Positions 36,435-44,191 of a stretch of DNA of 51,177 bases are shown here, piece by piece. The position numbers were made by a program, and so were the translations under genes. Position 1 is the first letter of the stretch, and every line of letters starts with the position of its first letter. The notes below the pieces were generated by a model that saw only the letters and a program-made list of their open reading frames with translations, was not told the origin of the DNA and ran no database searches. This stretch comes from Oscillospiraceae bacterium (GTDB lineage: Bacteria > Bacillota > Clostridia > Oscillospirales > Ruminococcaceae), in assembly GCA_009777635.1 (NCBI GenBank), contig WRLK01000018.1, positions 1 through 51,177 of the forward strand. The letters are read 5' to 3'.

Positions 36435-37419
36435 AGCTCATCCTCCTGAAAAATCCGGCGATCATCTCGCCTGTCATATCAAAGCCCCAGACTGTGGCGT
36501 TCATAAGTAAAAGCGCGAAAGGAAACGCGCTCTCGAAGCTGCCGTATCTTCGAAACAGCATCACGATGATTCCCGCCGCCACCGCGAACACGGCCTTTGA
36601 AAAATCGCGTTTCGGCGTGGTAACAGGGTCTCCCAGCATAAAGACGCCGCCGAAAAGGAGTACTCCGGCCGCCATTTCAAACAGTACGGACCGGAGCCGT
36701 ACGTCTTCCACCACCTCGAACCCTCCGCCGATTCTGGGGAACAGAAAAGCGAACAGCGCCACCGTGACAAAAAACGATACGGGCATGACCCAGCGAACGG
36801 TGCGGCGCGAAACAAGGTATAAAAGACAACCAAGGATTACTAGAATATTAGTGCACCCCATCGGACCGGGGAAATTTCCTGTCAAAATCTCGATAAGATC
36901 GTATTTCGGGGCGGCGCCCAGCTCCAGCATGAACGCGGGGGAAACGACGGTGATTAAGTCGGAGGAGCCGAAAACAGGAAGCGGGGCCCGAGGGATCGGG
37001 TAGGAAAACATCTTGTCGCCGAAGCAAATCGTCACGAACGCAAGCCCTGCCGCCGCGGGATTAAAAACGTTGTGCCCAACGCCGCCGAAAGGGTGCTTTG
37101 CTATCACGACGGCAAACGCGGCGGCGACGCCGAGAATCCAGTAATCGATGGAGGCGGGCATTAAAAGCGGCAGCATCGTGCCGGTCACGACAGGCGAAAA
37201 ATCGCGCAAATTCGGACGTTTACCGGCGATTAGGACGCAAATGGTATCGGTTAGAACGGCTACCGTGACGGATACCAAAAGCAGCATGAGCGCGCGTGTC
37301 TGGTAATAGAACGTAGCCGATACATAGATGATGAGCATGGGGAAAATCACGTTTAACATCAGCACGCGGGTGCTGTCGCTGTGCCGGATATGGGGAGGCG
37401 ACGTATTGTTAAGATTCAA
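36385..37419 (-). CDS. rnfD: RnfD-like membrane protein lacking the flavin-acceptor Thr
   Basis: 344 residues, about nine membrane helices. Conserved RnfD/NqrB features: RDFSPVVTGTMLPLLMP (about 72-88), HPFGGVGHNVFNPAAAG (about 109-125) and FMLGDPVTTPKR (about 265). At the covalent FMN site, where the family has (S/T)GAT, it reads SPAF (160-163), so the acceptor Thr is missing. Start TTG 37419 with GAGGAGG nine bases upstream; it overlaps the rnfC end by 11 bases. Confidence 0.87.
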   Translation of the reverse strand: MNLNNTSPPHIRHSDSTRVLMLNVIFPMLIIYVSATFYYQTRALMLLLVSVTVAVLTDTICVLIAGKRPNLRDFSPVVTGTMLPLLMPASIDYWILGVAAAFAVVIAKHPFGGVGHNVFNPAAAGLAFVTICFGDKMFSYPIPRAPLPVFGSSDLITVVSPAFMLELGAAPKYDLIEILTGNFPGPMGCTNILVILGCLLYLVSRRTVRWVMPVSFFVTVALFAFLFPRIGGGFEVVEDVRLRSVLFEMAAGVLLFGGVFMLGDPVTTPKRDFSKAVFAVAAGIIVMLFRRYGSFESAFPFALLLMNATVWGFDMTGEMIAGFFRRMSFENTGGKKLQKKTSRH

Positions 37420-38482
37420 GCTTGTCAGCCTCCTCGTCGTCGATTGGCAGGCCGAAATGTTCTATCGCGTAGCGCTTTGCCTCCGCCACGCTGGCCGAAA
37501 CGTCAAGCTTTGAAAGGCATGAATAGCTGCATGTGCCGCAGCCTATGCAAAGGTGCGCGTCAAATGGCTTTAGATGCGCGAAATAACTGTTGTCGACAAA
37601 TCGCTTGATGTACATGGGGTTTAGCTTTGACGGGCATACGCGCTCGCAGCGGGCGCATCCGATGCAGGTGTACAGTTTGTCCTGCGCGCTTTCGCGAAAG
37701 GCAAGGACCGCCCGCGTCGTATATGTAATCAGCGTTTTCTCGGCGTTTATCACGGAGATACCCGTCATGGGTCCGCCGCAGACGATGCGCGTGGGTTCGT
37801 CGATCATCCCGCACCTTTCCAGCACCTGAATCACGGTCATGCCGATGGACGCTTCCAAATTCATGGGGTTCGCGACGCAATTTCCCGCAACGGTGATGAA
37901 TACCGTGCTCTGGCGTTTTCTTTTTATAACCGCGCGGTACAGGTGTATCAGTGCGCCCGCGCCTACAATCAGCCTGCGGCGTTCGCCCAAACCAAGCCTT
38001 AAGGACCGCGACTCCGCGGGGTAGCCGCCTCTCAGACGCACGACCTTAAACTGGTCAATTGAGCGGGGAATCCTTGTTTCGATGTCGGTGATATTTTTAT
38101 ACGCTAAGATAAACACATTGTCGCAGCCGCAAACGAAGCTGCAAAGCTTAAGTCCGCCGACGGCCTCGTCTTTAAGCTTCATCATGGGGTTGATCTGGCT
38201 TGATACATACGGCTCGTCGTCAACGGCGTCCGCGATGACGCAGGCGGCGCGCCCCATAGCCCGAAGCAGCTTGCGGTAAAGCATTTTGCCGTCGCGCTCG
38301 TCTACGATCTGCGCAGATTTTGCGATATCTATCACATCGTCAACGGTGAGCGCCGCTATGTCCGCGACAGGCTCGCGGTCAATCGTAAGCGCTTCGGTCT
38401 GTGGGTTAACAAACCGCACCAGCGGGCGCGAAAACGCAGGCTCCTTGTGCTGCGCCAGCACAATCCCCTTGAAAATCGACAT
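37409..38482 (-). CDS. rnfC: RnfC-like protein with two 4Fe-4S motifs, no Gly-rich loop
   Basis: 357 residues from ATG 38482 (MSIFKGIVLAQHKEPAF), with AAGGAT upstream; RnfC is usually about 440. The N-terminal part resembles the RnfC/51-kDa fold (DDEPYVSSQ at about 88-96 for the family CEPYLT), but the GLGGAGFPT nucleotide/FMN loop before it is absent, and the KYPQG motif reads GGYPAES. A SLBB-like region follows (about 195-255). Two ferredoxin motifs close the chain: CIGCARCERVC (273-283) and CIGCGTCSYSC (312-322). NADH oxidation looks unlikely; electron transfer through the clusters remains possible. Confidence 0.87.
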   Translation of the reverse strand: MSIFKGIVLAQHKEPAFSRPLVRFVNPQTEALTIDREPVADIAALTVDDVIDIAKSAQIVDERDGKMLYRKLLRAMGRAACVIADAVDDEPYVSSQINPMMKLKDEAVGGLKLCSFVCGCDNVFILAYKNITDIETRIPRSIDQFKVVRLRGGYPAESRSLRLGLGERRRLIVGAGALIHLYRAVIKRKRQSTVFITVAGNCVANPMNLEASIGMTVIQVLERCGMIDEPTRIVCGGPMTGISVINAEKTLITYTTRAVLAFRESAQDKLYTCIGCARCERVCPSKLNPMYIKRFVDNSYFAHLKPFDAHLCIGCGTCSYSCLSKLDVSASVAEAKRYAIEHFGLPIDDEEADKLES

Positions 38483-38490
38483 GTTATAAT
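38482..38490 (+). promoter_or_regulatory. Extended -10 promoter of mecA inside the rnfC start
   Basis: TGTTATAAT, a perfect extended -10, overlapping the rnfC ATG and its SD. Transcription would begin near 38497, only about 10-20 bases before the mecA start. The rnfC promoter must then lie within mecA; I could not place it confidently. Confidence 0.45.
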
Positions 38491-38506
38491 CCTTCCCTGA
38501 AAGCCG

Positions 38507-39085
38507 GTGATAAGCTTGGATTTCGAGCTGATAAATGAAGATAAACTGAGAATCCGCTTGAATCCGCAGGATATGGCGGAGGCCGGCCTCGTATACGAAA
38601 ATATGAATTATTCCGACAGCCACACAAAACGTGTGCTGCTGTCGCTTCTGGAAAAAGCAAAGAAACAGGCGGGCTTTGCCCCGCGCGGCGCGAAACTGTT
38701 TATCGAAACGTATGAAACGGACAATAAAGGTTGCGACCTTTACTTCACCATCATACGGCGGCCGGGCAAGCTCAAGGGCTCGCAAACGGTTATTTCGCCG
38801 GTCCTGTTTGAGTTTGACAGCGCAAAAGAGCTGATAGAGGGTGCGTGTAAAGTATTTGAGCGATACAGCCACAGGATATACAAATCGTCGCTTTACCTTT
38901 TAAACGGCAAGTACAGGCTTTTAGTATATAACTTAGATTACGACGATAAGCTAAGCGTTTATTTTTTGTCGGAGTTCGCATCAAAGCTCGGCGAGGACGA
39001 GGTGCTTGCCGCATACACAATGGAGCACGGCCGGGAAATCATTTTAGATACGGCAATCGATATGTTGTCTAAATATTTTGGTTAG
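38507..39085 (+). CDS. mecA: MecA-like adaptor protein
   Basis: 192 residues. MecA proteins deliver substrates to ClpC/ClpP. The N-terminal domain (FELINEDKLRIRLNPQDMAEAG, about 6-27) and C-terminal domain (FDSAKELIEGACKVF..SLYLLNGKYRLLVY) match the family in order and spacing. The linker is short, making it smaller than Bacillus MecA (218). Start GTG 38507, or TTG 38516, which aligns better with the family; neither has a strong SD. It diverges from rnfC with 24 bases between starts and overlaps the rpe stop by four bases. Its targets are unknown. Confidence 0.8.
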   Translation: MISLDFELINEDKLRIRLNPQDMAEAGLVYENMNYSDSHTKRVLLSLLEKAKKQAGFAPRGAKLFIETYETDNKGCDLYFTIIRRPGKLKGSQTVISPVLFEFDSAKELIEGACKVFERYSHRIYKSSLYLLNGKYRLLVYNLDYDDKLSVYFLSEFASKLGEDEVLAAYTMEHGREIILDTAIDMLSKYFG

Positions 39086-39762
39086 CTTTCAAAGGCGCTC
39101 TCCGCCGCTTCACGGAGCTCTTTTAAGGCGGCTGGGTAACTGGTCGCGGAAAACAGGGAGGAGCCCGCGACAAACACGTTCGCCCCGGCTTTTGCCGCAA
39201 CCTTGACCGTGGTAACGTCGATGCCGCCGTCAACCTCGATGTCAAGACCGGGGTTTGCGTCAATCGCCCATTCGCGCAGGATTTTGACTTTAGGCATCAT
39301 ATCGGCCATGAACTTTTGCCCGCCGAAGCCCGGCTCCACCGTCATGACAAGCACCATTTGAAGCGCAGGCAAAAATTCCCGGATAACCTCCGGCGGAGTT
39401 TTAGGCTTTATCGCAATCCCCGCCTTTATGCCGCTTTGCTTTATTTTGCCGAGCACATGCCTTATATCGGAATCGCTTTCGGCGTGGAACATAATCAAAT
39501 CGGCCCCCGCTTCCACGAACGCGTCTATGTATTTTAACGGGTTAGAGATCATGAGGTGCACGTCAAAAAAGATTCCTGTTTTCTTTCTCAGAGCTGAGAT
39601 TACCGGCGGCCCGAAAGAGATGTTTGGAACGAAATTGCCGTCCATCACATCGAGGTGGATCATATCGGCGCCCGCTTTTTCCATGGCGAGAATCTCTTCG
39701 CCCAGCCTTGCAAAGTCGCAGGCAAAAACAGAAGGGGAAATCTTTATCAATATACTGCACAT
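39082..39762 (-). CDS. rpe: Ribulose-phosphate 3-epimerase
   Basis: Interconverts ribulose-5-P and xylulose-5-P. About 226 residues from ATG 39762 (MCSILIKISPSVFACDF); a TTG at 39750 would give the classical start LIKISPS. Metal ligands are present in HLDVMDGNFVPNISFG (His, Asp) and in FDVHLM (His) and EVDGGID (Asp); VEPGFGGQKF is the phosphate-binding end. The upstream in-frame extension to 39867 overlaps a terminator and is not coding. It converges on mecA with stops overlapping by four bases. Confidence 0.95.
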   Translation of the reverse strand: MCSILIKISPSVFACDFARLGEEILAMEKAGADMIHLDVMDGNFVPNISFGPPVISALRKKTGIFFDVHLMISNPLKYIDAFVEAGADLIMFHAESDSDIRHVLGKIKQSGIKAGIAIKPKTPPEVIREFLPALQMVLVMTVEPGFGGQKFMADMMPKVKILREWAIDANPGLDIEVDGGIDVTTVKVAAKAGANVFVAGSSLFSATSYPAALKELREAAESAFES

Positions 39763-39854
39763 CCGTTCAAGGTTTGATTTGCGGACCAATCTCCACCCTA
39801 TATTGTAACCCAACGGCCTTAAAACGTCAACCTGCTTATAATTGTTAGAAAACA

Positions 39855-39883
39855 GGAAGCCCCGCATTTTTCGCAGGGCTTCC
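39855..39883 (-). terminator. Terminator of the acidic microprotein gene
   Basis: An 11-base stem with one G-U pair (39855-39865, 39873-39883), seven-base loop, and TGTTTTCT following on the minus strand. It begins 20 bases after the stop at 39903. Confidence 0.75.
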
Positions 39884-39902
39884 CGGGTTTGGGCTTTGGA
39901 GG

Positions 39903-40127
39903 CTAGTTGCTTTCCGGCGGATATTCCGAAATGTCTTCTTCCGGCGCATCGCCGTCATGTAAATCCGAGGAATAATATTCCAGATCGTCGGAATCGTCGA
40001 ACATGAAATCGTCGTCGTCATCGTACAGATAACTGCTTCTGCTTTTAAAATAGGAGGCCAGCGCGATTACAACGCCGACAGCCGCGACAAACAAGGCTAC
40101 GGTTGCGATGAATGCACTTCTTTTCAT
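39903..40127 (-). CDS. Small membrane protein with acidic tail
   Basis: 74 residues from ATG 40127 with AAGGAAGGG upstream; the longer in-frame reading passes through the promoter. One transmembrane helix (about 5-24, FIATVALFVAAVGVVIALA) is followed by SRSSYLY and a very acidic tail with DDDDDF and many Asp, Glu and Ser. It resembles no family I know. Own promoter and terminator, so a real single-gene unit is likely. The tail may bind metal, Ca2+ or a basic partner; this is inference. Confidence 0.7.
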   Translation of the reverse strand: MKRSAFIATVALFVAAVGVVIALASYFKSRSSYLYDDDDDFMFDDSDDLEYYSSDLHDGDAPEEDISEYPPESN

Positions 40128-40175
40128 ACTTTGTCCCTTCCTTAACTTTATAATGAAAATAATATACCGGATTCT

Positions 40176-40205
40176 AGTATACCATGATTTAATGAAAAAG
40201 CACAA
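40176..40205 (-). promoter_or_regulatory. Promoter of the acidic microprotein gene
   Basis: Minus strand TTGTGC (40200-40205), 18-base spacer, TATACT (40176-40181), about 50 bases before ATG 40127. Confidence 0.55.
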
Positions 40206-40235
40206 GTTCATTTTGCCCTAAATTTTATAAAATAT

Positions 40236-41075
40236 CTATACCGGTTTTTTCGCGCAGACAACCCGCGGGATTCCTGAATAATCGTCGCGCACAAAAATAT
40301 CCACGCATCCGGAGTCCTTTAGTATTTTCACGACCTTATCGCTTTGCCCGACGCCGATTTCCAGGCAGAACCAGCCGCCGGGAAGAAGCTGGCCGAAATA
40401 TAATTTCGGGATAATCCTGTAAAAATCAAGTCCGTCGCCGCCGCCGCTCAGCGCCATACGCGGCTCGAACTTTACTTCCGTCTGAAGCGCCGCGATTGTT
40501 TCTTTCGGGATATACGGCGGGTTTGATACGAGAATGTCGAGCAGGCATGGATGCTTATATTCCTTTATATCCTGTTTGACGGGCATGACCTTCGAGTGGT
40601 TGAGCTCGATATTTAAAAGCAGATAATCATACGCCGCGTCGGAGAGCTCGACCGCCGTCACCAGCGCGTCCGGGCGGTTGTGAGATATGGCGGCCGCCAC
40701 GCATCCGGTGCCGCTGCAAAGGTCAAGTACCACCGGGGATTTTATGTCCTTTAACAAGTCGAGTGCCGTATCCACAACCGACTCGGTCTCGGCGCGCGGA
40801 ATCAATACGCCTTTGCCCACCTTGAACGGCAGGCCGTAAAACTCCCATTCGCCCAAAAGGTATTGGAGCGGCTCGCCCCCGAGCCTGCGTTTCACCATGC
40901 GCAAAAGCAGGTCCGCCTGTTTTTCCGGCACGGGCTTATCGCTTAAAAAGCTCATATGATAAAGCTTTTTCTGGGTTACATGCGTAAAAAGCTGGCCCGC
41001 GTCAAATTTCGAGCCTAACATCTGCGTTGCTGCGGCAAGAAGCGAGCCGTATGTTTTTGGCGTGCTACCACTCAT
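40236..41075 (-). CDS. prmC: Release factor glutamine methyltransferase PrmC
   Basis: Methylates the Gln of the GGQ motif in RF1 and RF2. 279 residues from ATG 41075, which overlaps the yqhQ stop by 11 bases. Helical N-terminal domain, PRAETE (about 112), SAM motif I LDLCSGTGCVAAAI (about 134-147) and the substrate-binding NPPYIP (about 203-208). prfA, usual neighbour in Firmicutes, is absent, while yqhQ is retained. Confidence 0.95.
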   Translation of the reverse strand: MSGSTPKTYGSLLAAATQMLGSKFDAGQLFTHVTQKKLYHMSFLSDKPVPEKQADLLLRMVKRRLGGEPLQYLLGEWEFYGLPFKVGKGVLIPRAETESVVDTALDLLKDIKSPVVLDLCSGTGCVAAAISHNRPDALVTAVELSDAAYDYLLLNIELNHSKVMPVKQDIKEYKHPCLLDILVSNPPYIPKETIAALQTEVKFEPRMALSGGGDGLDFYRIIPKLYFGQLLPGGWFCLEIGVGQSDKVVKILKDSGCVDIFVRDDYSGIPRVVCAKKPV

Positions 41076-41991
41076 CGGCGCCTTTCTCCTTCGGTATAGC
41101 GGGGATGATCGAGGCGATTGCAACTTCAATCTGGCTGTCGTCGGGTTCTGCGGTCGTAAGCCTTTGCAAAAGCATTCCCGGCACTGAAATGATGCGCGTC
41201 AGCGTATTGTCGTACCGTCCCGCGAGCTTGATGATCTCATACGAGACGCCGATGACGGCAGGAAGCAGCAAAAGCTTTAAAAAGATTCTTAAAAATATAT
41301 TTTGCCATGTCAGAACAGAAAAGAGCAGAATGGATATGACCAGCACGATTAACAAAAAGCTTGTGCCGCACCGCGGATGAAAGCGCGATTTTGACCGCAC
41401 GTTTTCGGCGGTGAGCTCCTCGCCCGATTCGTAGCAGAAGATAGTTTTATGCTCCGCTCCGTGGTACATGAACACGCGCTTTATGTCCTCGAGCCTTGAT
41501 ACAAGCCAGATGTAAAGGATAAAGATTACGATTTTTAAAATGCCCTCAAAAAGCGATTTCATGGTCGGCGCCAATAAAACCGGCGGGATAAAGCTTATGA
41601 TGACGGTTGGCAGCACCATAAACAAAAGAATCGCAAGCCCCAAGCCAAGGATAAGCGCCACGACCGACACGATGCTCATGATCGGCTTTCCGCTTTTTTT
41701 TGCGAGCCACTCCTCGAACTTGCTGGGCTCGCCGTCGTCCATACCGGATTTTTCCGCCGACTTCATCAGGCATTTGTAGCCCAGCATCAGCGAATCCACC
41801 ATATTAAACGTGCCGCGGATAAACGGCGTCTTTTTGTACCACGCGGAAGTGTTTTTAAGCGGTTTTTCCTCGACGTCGATCGTGCCGTCGGGTAGCCGCA
41901 CCGCCATACTGGACGCCTCGGGCCCGCGCATCATCACGCCCTCTATTAAAGCTTGCCCGCCGATTGATGTTTTAAAACGATTCTCACTCAT
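41065..41991 (-). CDS. yqhQ: YqhQ family membrane protein (DUF1385)
   Basis: 308 residues with about five membrane helices. The family start SIGGQALIEGVMMRGP (about 9-24) and the central YHGAEHKTIFCYE..E and SRFHPRCGTSFLL (about 180-215) are intact, with conserved His and Cys that could bind metal. Function is not settled; it is commonly next to prmC-prfA. It overlaps prmC, implying coupling. Confidence 0.93.
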   Translation of the reverse strand: MSENRFKTSIGGQALIEGVMMRGPEASSMAVRLPDGTIDVEEKPLKNTSAWYKKTPFIRGTFNMVDSLMLGYKCLMKSAEKSGMDDGEPSKFEEWLAKKSGKPIMSIVSVVALILGLGLAILLFMVLPTVIISFIPPVLLAPTMKSLFEGILKIVIFILYIWLVSRLEDIKRVFMYHGAEHKTIFCYESGEELTAENVRSKSRFHPRCGTSFLLIVLVISILLFSVLTWQNIFLRIFLKLLLLPAVIGVSYEIIKLAGRYDNTLTRIISVPGMLLQRLTTAEPDDSQIEVAIASIIPAIPKEKGADEW

Positions 41992-42043
41992 TTTTTATTA
42001 CCATTCCATTTATAAAATTATATTTTGTTTATCATACAGATCA

Positions 42044-43474
42044 TTATTCCTGCAACGATACGGCTTCGTCCTGCTTTGTGTAGACCGGCAGCGTGATGGT
42101 GACGGTCGTGCCCTCGCCGTACTTGGAGCCAATCTCAAGCATGCCGCCGTGCCGCGTTATGATCTCATCGGCAAGCGCAAGCCCGATGCCGCTGCCGCGC
42201 CGCGTGGAGTCCGCCTTATAAAATTTCTGCTTGATTTGCGGAAGCTCCTCCTCGCGGATGCCGATGCCGAAATCCTCGACGCGGACCGTAAAGCTCTGCG
42301 GCGTAAGTATTGTCTCGATTTTCACCTCGCCGCCGCTGTCGGAGTATTTTATAGCGTTGTCTATCACATTGACGAACGCTTGGCGCAGCTTGTTTTTATC
42401 GCCGTAAACCGTGGCGATCCCGTCGGATTCGTCATAGGCAAGCAGGATATGCTCGCGGCGCGCCCGCTCCGTGTACATTAGCACGGCCTCCGAAAGCTCG
42501 GCGAGTGCATCCATTTTGCCGAGCACAAGCTTTAGCCGCCCGCTTTGCATTTTCGAGAAATCAAGCAGCTCCTCGACCATGTTGCTGAGCCTGACGGTCT
42601 CGTTTATAATCACGGACATTCCCTTATGCAGCATTTCCTTATCTTCCCCGTCATCGGAAAGCAACGTCTCGCCCCAGCCCTGTATAGCGGTGAGCGGAGT
42701 TCTAAGCTCATGGGAAACGCCGGAGATGAAATCGTTTTTAAGCTGCTCGGCTACGCCGAGCTCCGCCGCCATGTAGTTTATGATGTCGCTAAGCTCCCCG
42801 ATTTCGTCGTCGTCCCTTTTCTCAAGCCGCGCCGTAAAGTCGCCTGAAGCGATCTTCCGCGCGGTTTCGCCGACCTCGCCGATGGGGTTTACGATGGAGC
42901 TTATAAAATATGAGCTTGAAAACAATACGAACGAAAGCACGAAAAGCCCTAGCAAAACCATTCCCGCGATGAGAAGATGGATTTGTCTGTCCACGTTTTG
43001 AAGCCCGACGACAAGCCGGACCGCCGACAGAGATTCCTGTCCCGTCACGGGAGACATAACGCTGACCGCCATGACGCGCTGGCCGTTTAGCTGCCCGACA
43101 AAACGGCCTGTGCTTTCAGCCATCGCCCTGTCGTAATCCGGCATCAGCCTGTCATCGCCCTCGGGCAAAAATCCGCTTGAGGTAAGCGAGATGCCGCCAT
43201 TTATGTCGATCGTCATCAGCTCCATGCTTTCACGCTGCGAAAACGTCGCGACATACCCGCGCACAAGCGACGGAAAATCGGCGCGCGTATCCTCGGAGTA
43301 CTGCTTGAACGCCGCGTTTGCGGAGTCCGCGCGCGTCACGAGCGTCTGCCGCACAAAGTTGTAGTAGTAATTTGTAATGCCGACGGCAAAAACGATTTCC
43401 ATCAACACGATGATGAACACGATCACCGCGAAGCTGTTGAGCAGCCATCGGCGCGTAATTTTTTTAACGGCCAT
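42044..43474 (-). CDS. Sensor histidine kinase with HAMP domain
   Basis: 476 residues. TM1 about 12-33, an extracellular sensor region about 34-165, TM2 about 173-196, HAMP about 197-250, HisKA with the phosphorylated His in SHELRTPLTAIQGW (about 258), and HATPase_c with N box NVIDNAIKY, G1 EDFGIGI and G2 GSGIGLALADEI. It is three bases after its response regulator. Input is unknown; the lipoprotein at the head of the operon may be part of the signal. Confidence 0.93.
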   Translation of the reverse strand: MAVKKITRRWLLNSFAVIVFIIVLMEIVFAVGITNYYYNFVRQTLVTRADSANAAFKQYSEDTRADFPSLVRGYVATFSQRESMELMTIDINGGISLTSSGFLPEGDDRLMPDYDRAMAESTGRFVGQLNGQRVMAVSVMSPVTGQESLSAVRLVVGLQNVDRQIHLLIAGMVLLGLFVLSFVLFSSSYFISSIVNPIGEVGETARKIASGDFTARLEKRDDDEIGELSDIINYMAAELGVAEQLKNDFISGVSHELRTPLTAIQGWGETLLSDDGEDKEMLHKGMSVIINETVRLSNMVEELLDFSKMQSGRLKLVLGKMDALAELSEAVLMYTERARREHILLAYDESDGIATVYGDKNKLRQAFVNVIDNAIKYSDSGGEVKIETILTPQSFTVRVEDFGIGIREEELPQIKQKFYKADSTRRGSGIGLALADEIITRHGGMLEIGSKYGEGTTVTITLPVYTKQDEAVSLQE

Positions 43475-43477
43475 ATC

Positions 43478-44173
43478 TTAATCTACCCATTTATACCCGT
43501 AACCCCAGATCGTGAGGATATGCCGCGGGTTAGAGGAATCGTCCTCGATTTTCATCCTAAGGCGGCGGATATTTACGTCAACGATTTTCACGTCGCCGAA
43601 ATAATTTTCGCCCCATACGCGCTTTAAAATTTCTGTGCGCTCCATTGCGACGTTTGGGTTTTGCATGAAAAACTCCATGATTTGGAATTCAACCTGTGTC
43701 AAGTCCACGGGCTTGTTGTTTTTTGTGAGCGAGCGGCTCTTAAGGTTCAGCAAAAACGCGCCGGAGCCAATAGTCGAAGCGGGCTCGCCTGTCGATTTCG
43801 CCATTGAAACGCGGCGGTAAACCGCGTCTACACGCGCGACGAGCTCCGTCGGGGAAAACGGTTTTGCGATATAGTCGTCGGCGCCCAGCATCAGTCCGCT
43901 TACTTTATCCATCTCCTGTGTCTTCGCCGAAAGCATGATAATGCCAATCGATCCGCTTTTCGAGCGGATTTGCTTGCATACCTCAAACCCGTCGATTCCG
44001 GGCATCATCACATCGAGCAGCGCGATGTCGAAGTCGCCGCCCGCGTCGTCAAAGACCGAAAGCGCCGTTTCGCCGTCGGGGACGTCGGTCACGTCGTAGC
44101 CCGCGCGTTTTAGGTTTATCACCACAAAATCGCGGATTGCAGCTTCGTCTTCGGCAACAAGAATCCGTTTCAT
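43478..44173 (-). CDS. OmpR-family response regulator
   Basis: 231 residues. Receiver domain with acidic pair near EDEAAI (8-9), phospho-acceptor Asp in LLDVMMPGIDG (about 54), conserved Thr/Ser and Lys (KPFSPTEL, about 104), and a winged-helix DNA-binding domain (about 135-230, VWGENYFGDVKIVDVNIRRLR). It forms the operon lipoprotein-regulator-kinase. Confidence 0.95.
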   Translation of the reverse strand: MKRILVAEDEAAIRDFVVINLKRAGYDVTDVPDGETALSVFDDAGGDFDIALLDVMMPGIDGFEVCKQIRSKSGSIGIIMLSAKTQEMDKVSGLMLGADDYIAKPFSPTELVARVDAVYRRVSMAKSTGEPASTIGSGAFLLNLKSRSLTKNNKPVDLTQVEFQIMEFFMQNPNVAMERTEILKRVWGENYFGDVKIVDVNIRRLRMKIEDDSSNPRHILTIWGYGYKWVD

Positions 44174-44191
44174 ATATATGTCAACTCCTCA

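Noticed and set aside
37409-38872. A 487-codon reading of rnfC starting inside mecA
   Set aside because: RnfC homology begins only at ATG 38482; the extra 130 codons are the antisense of mecA.
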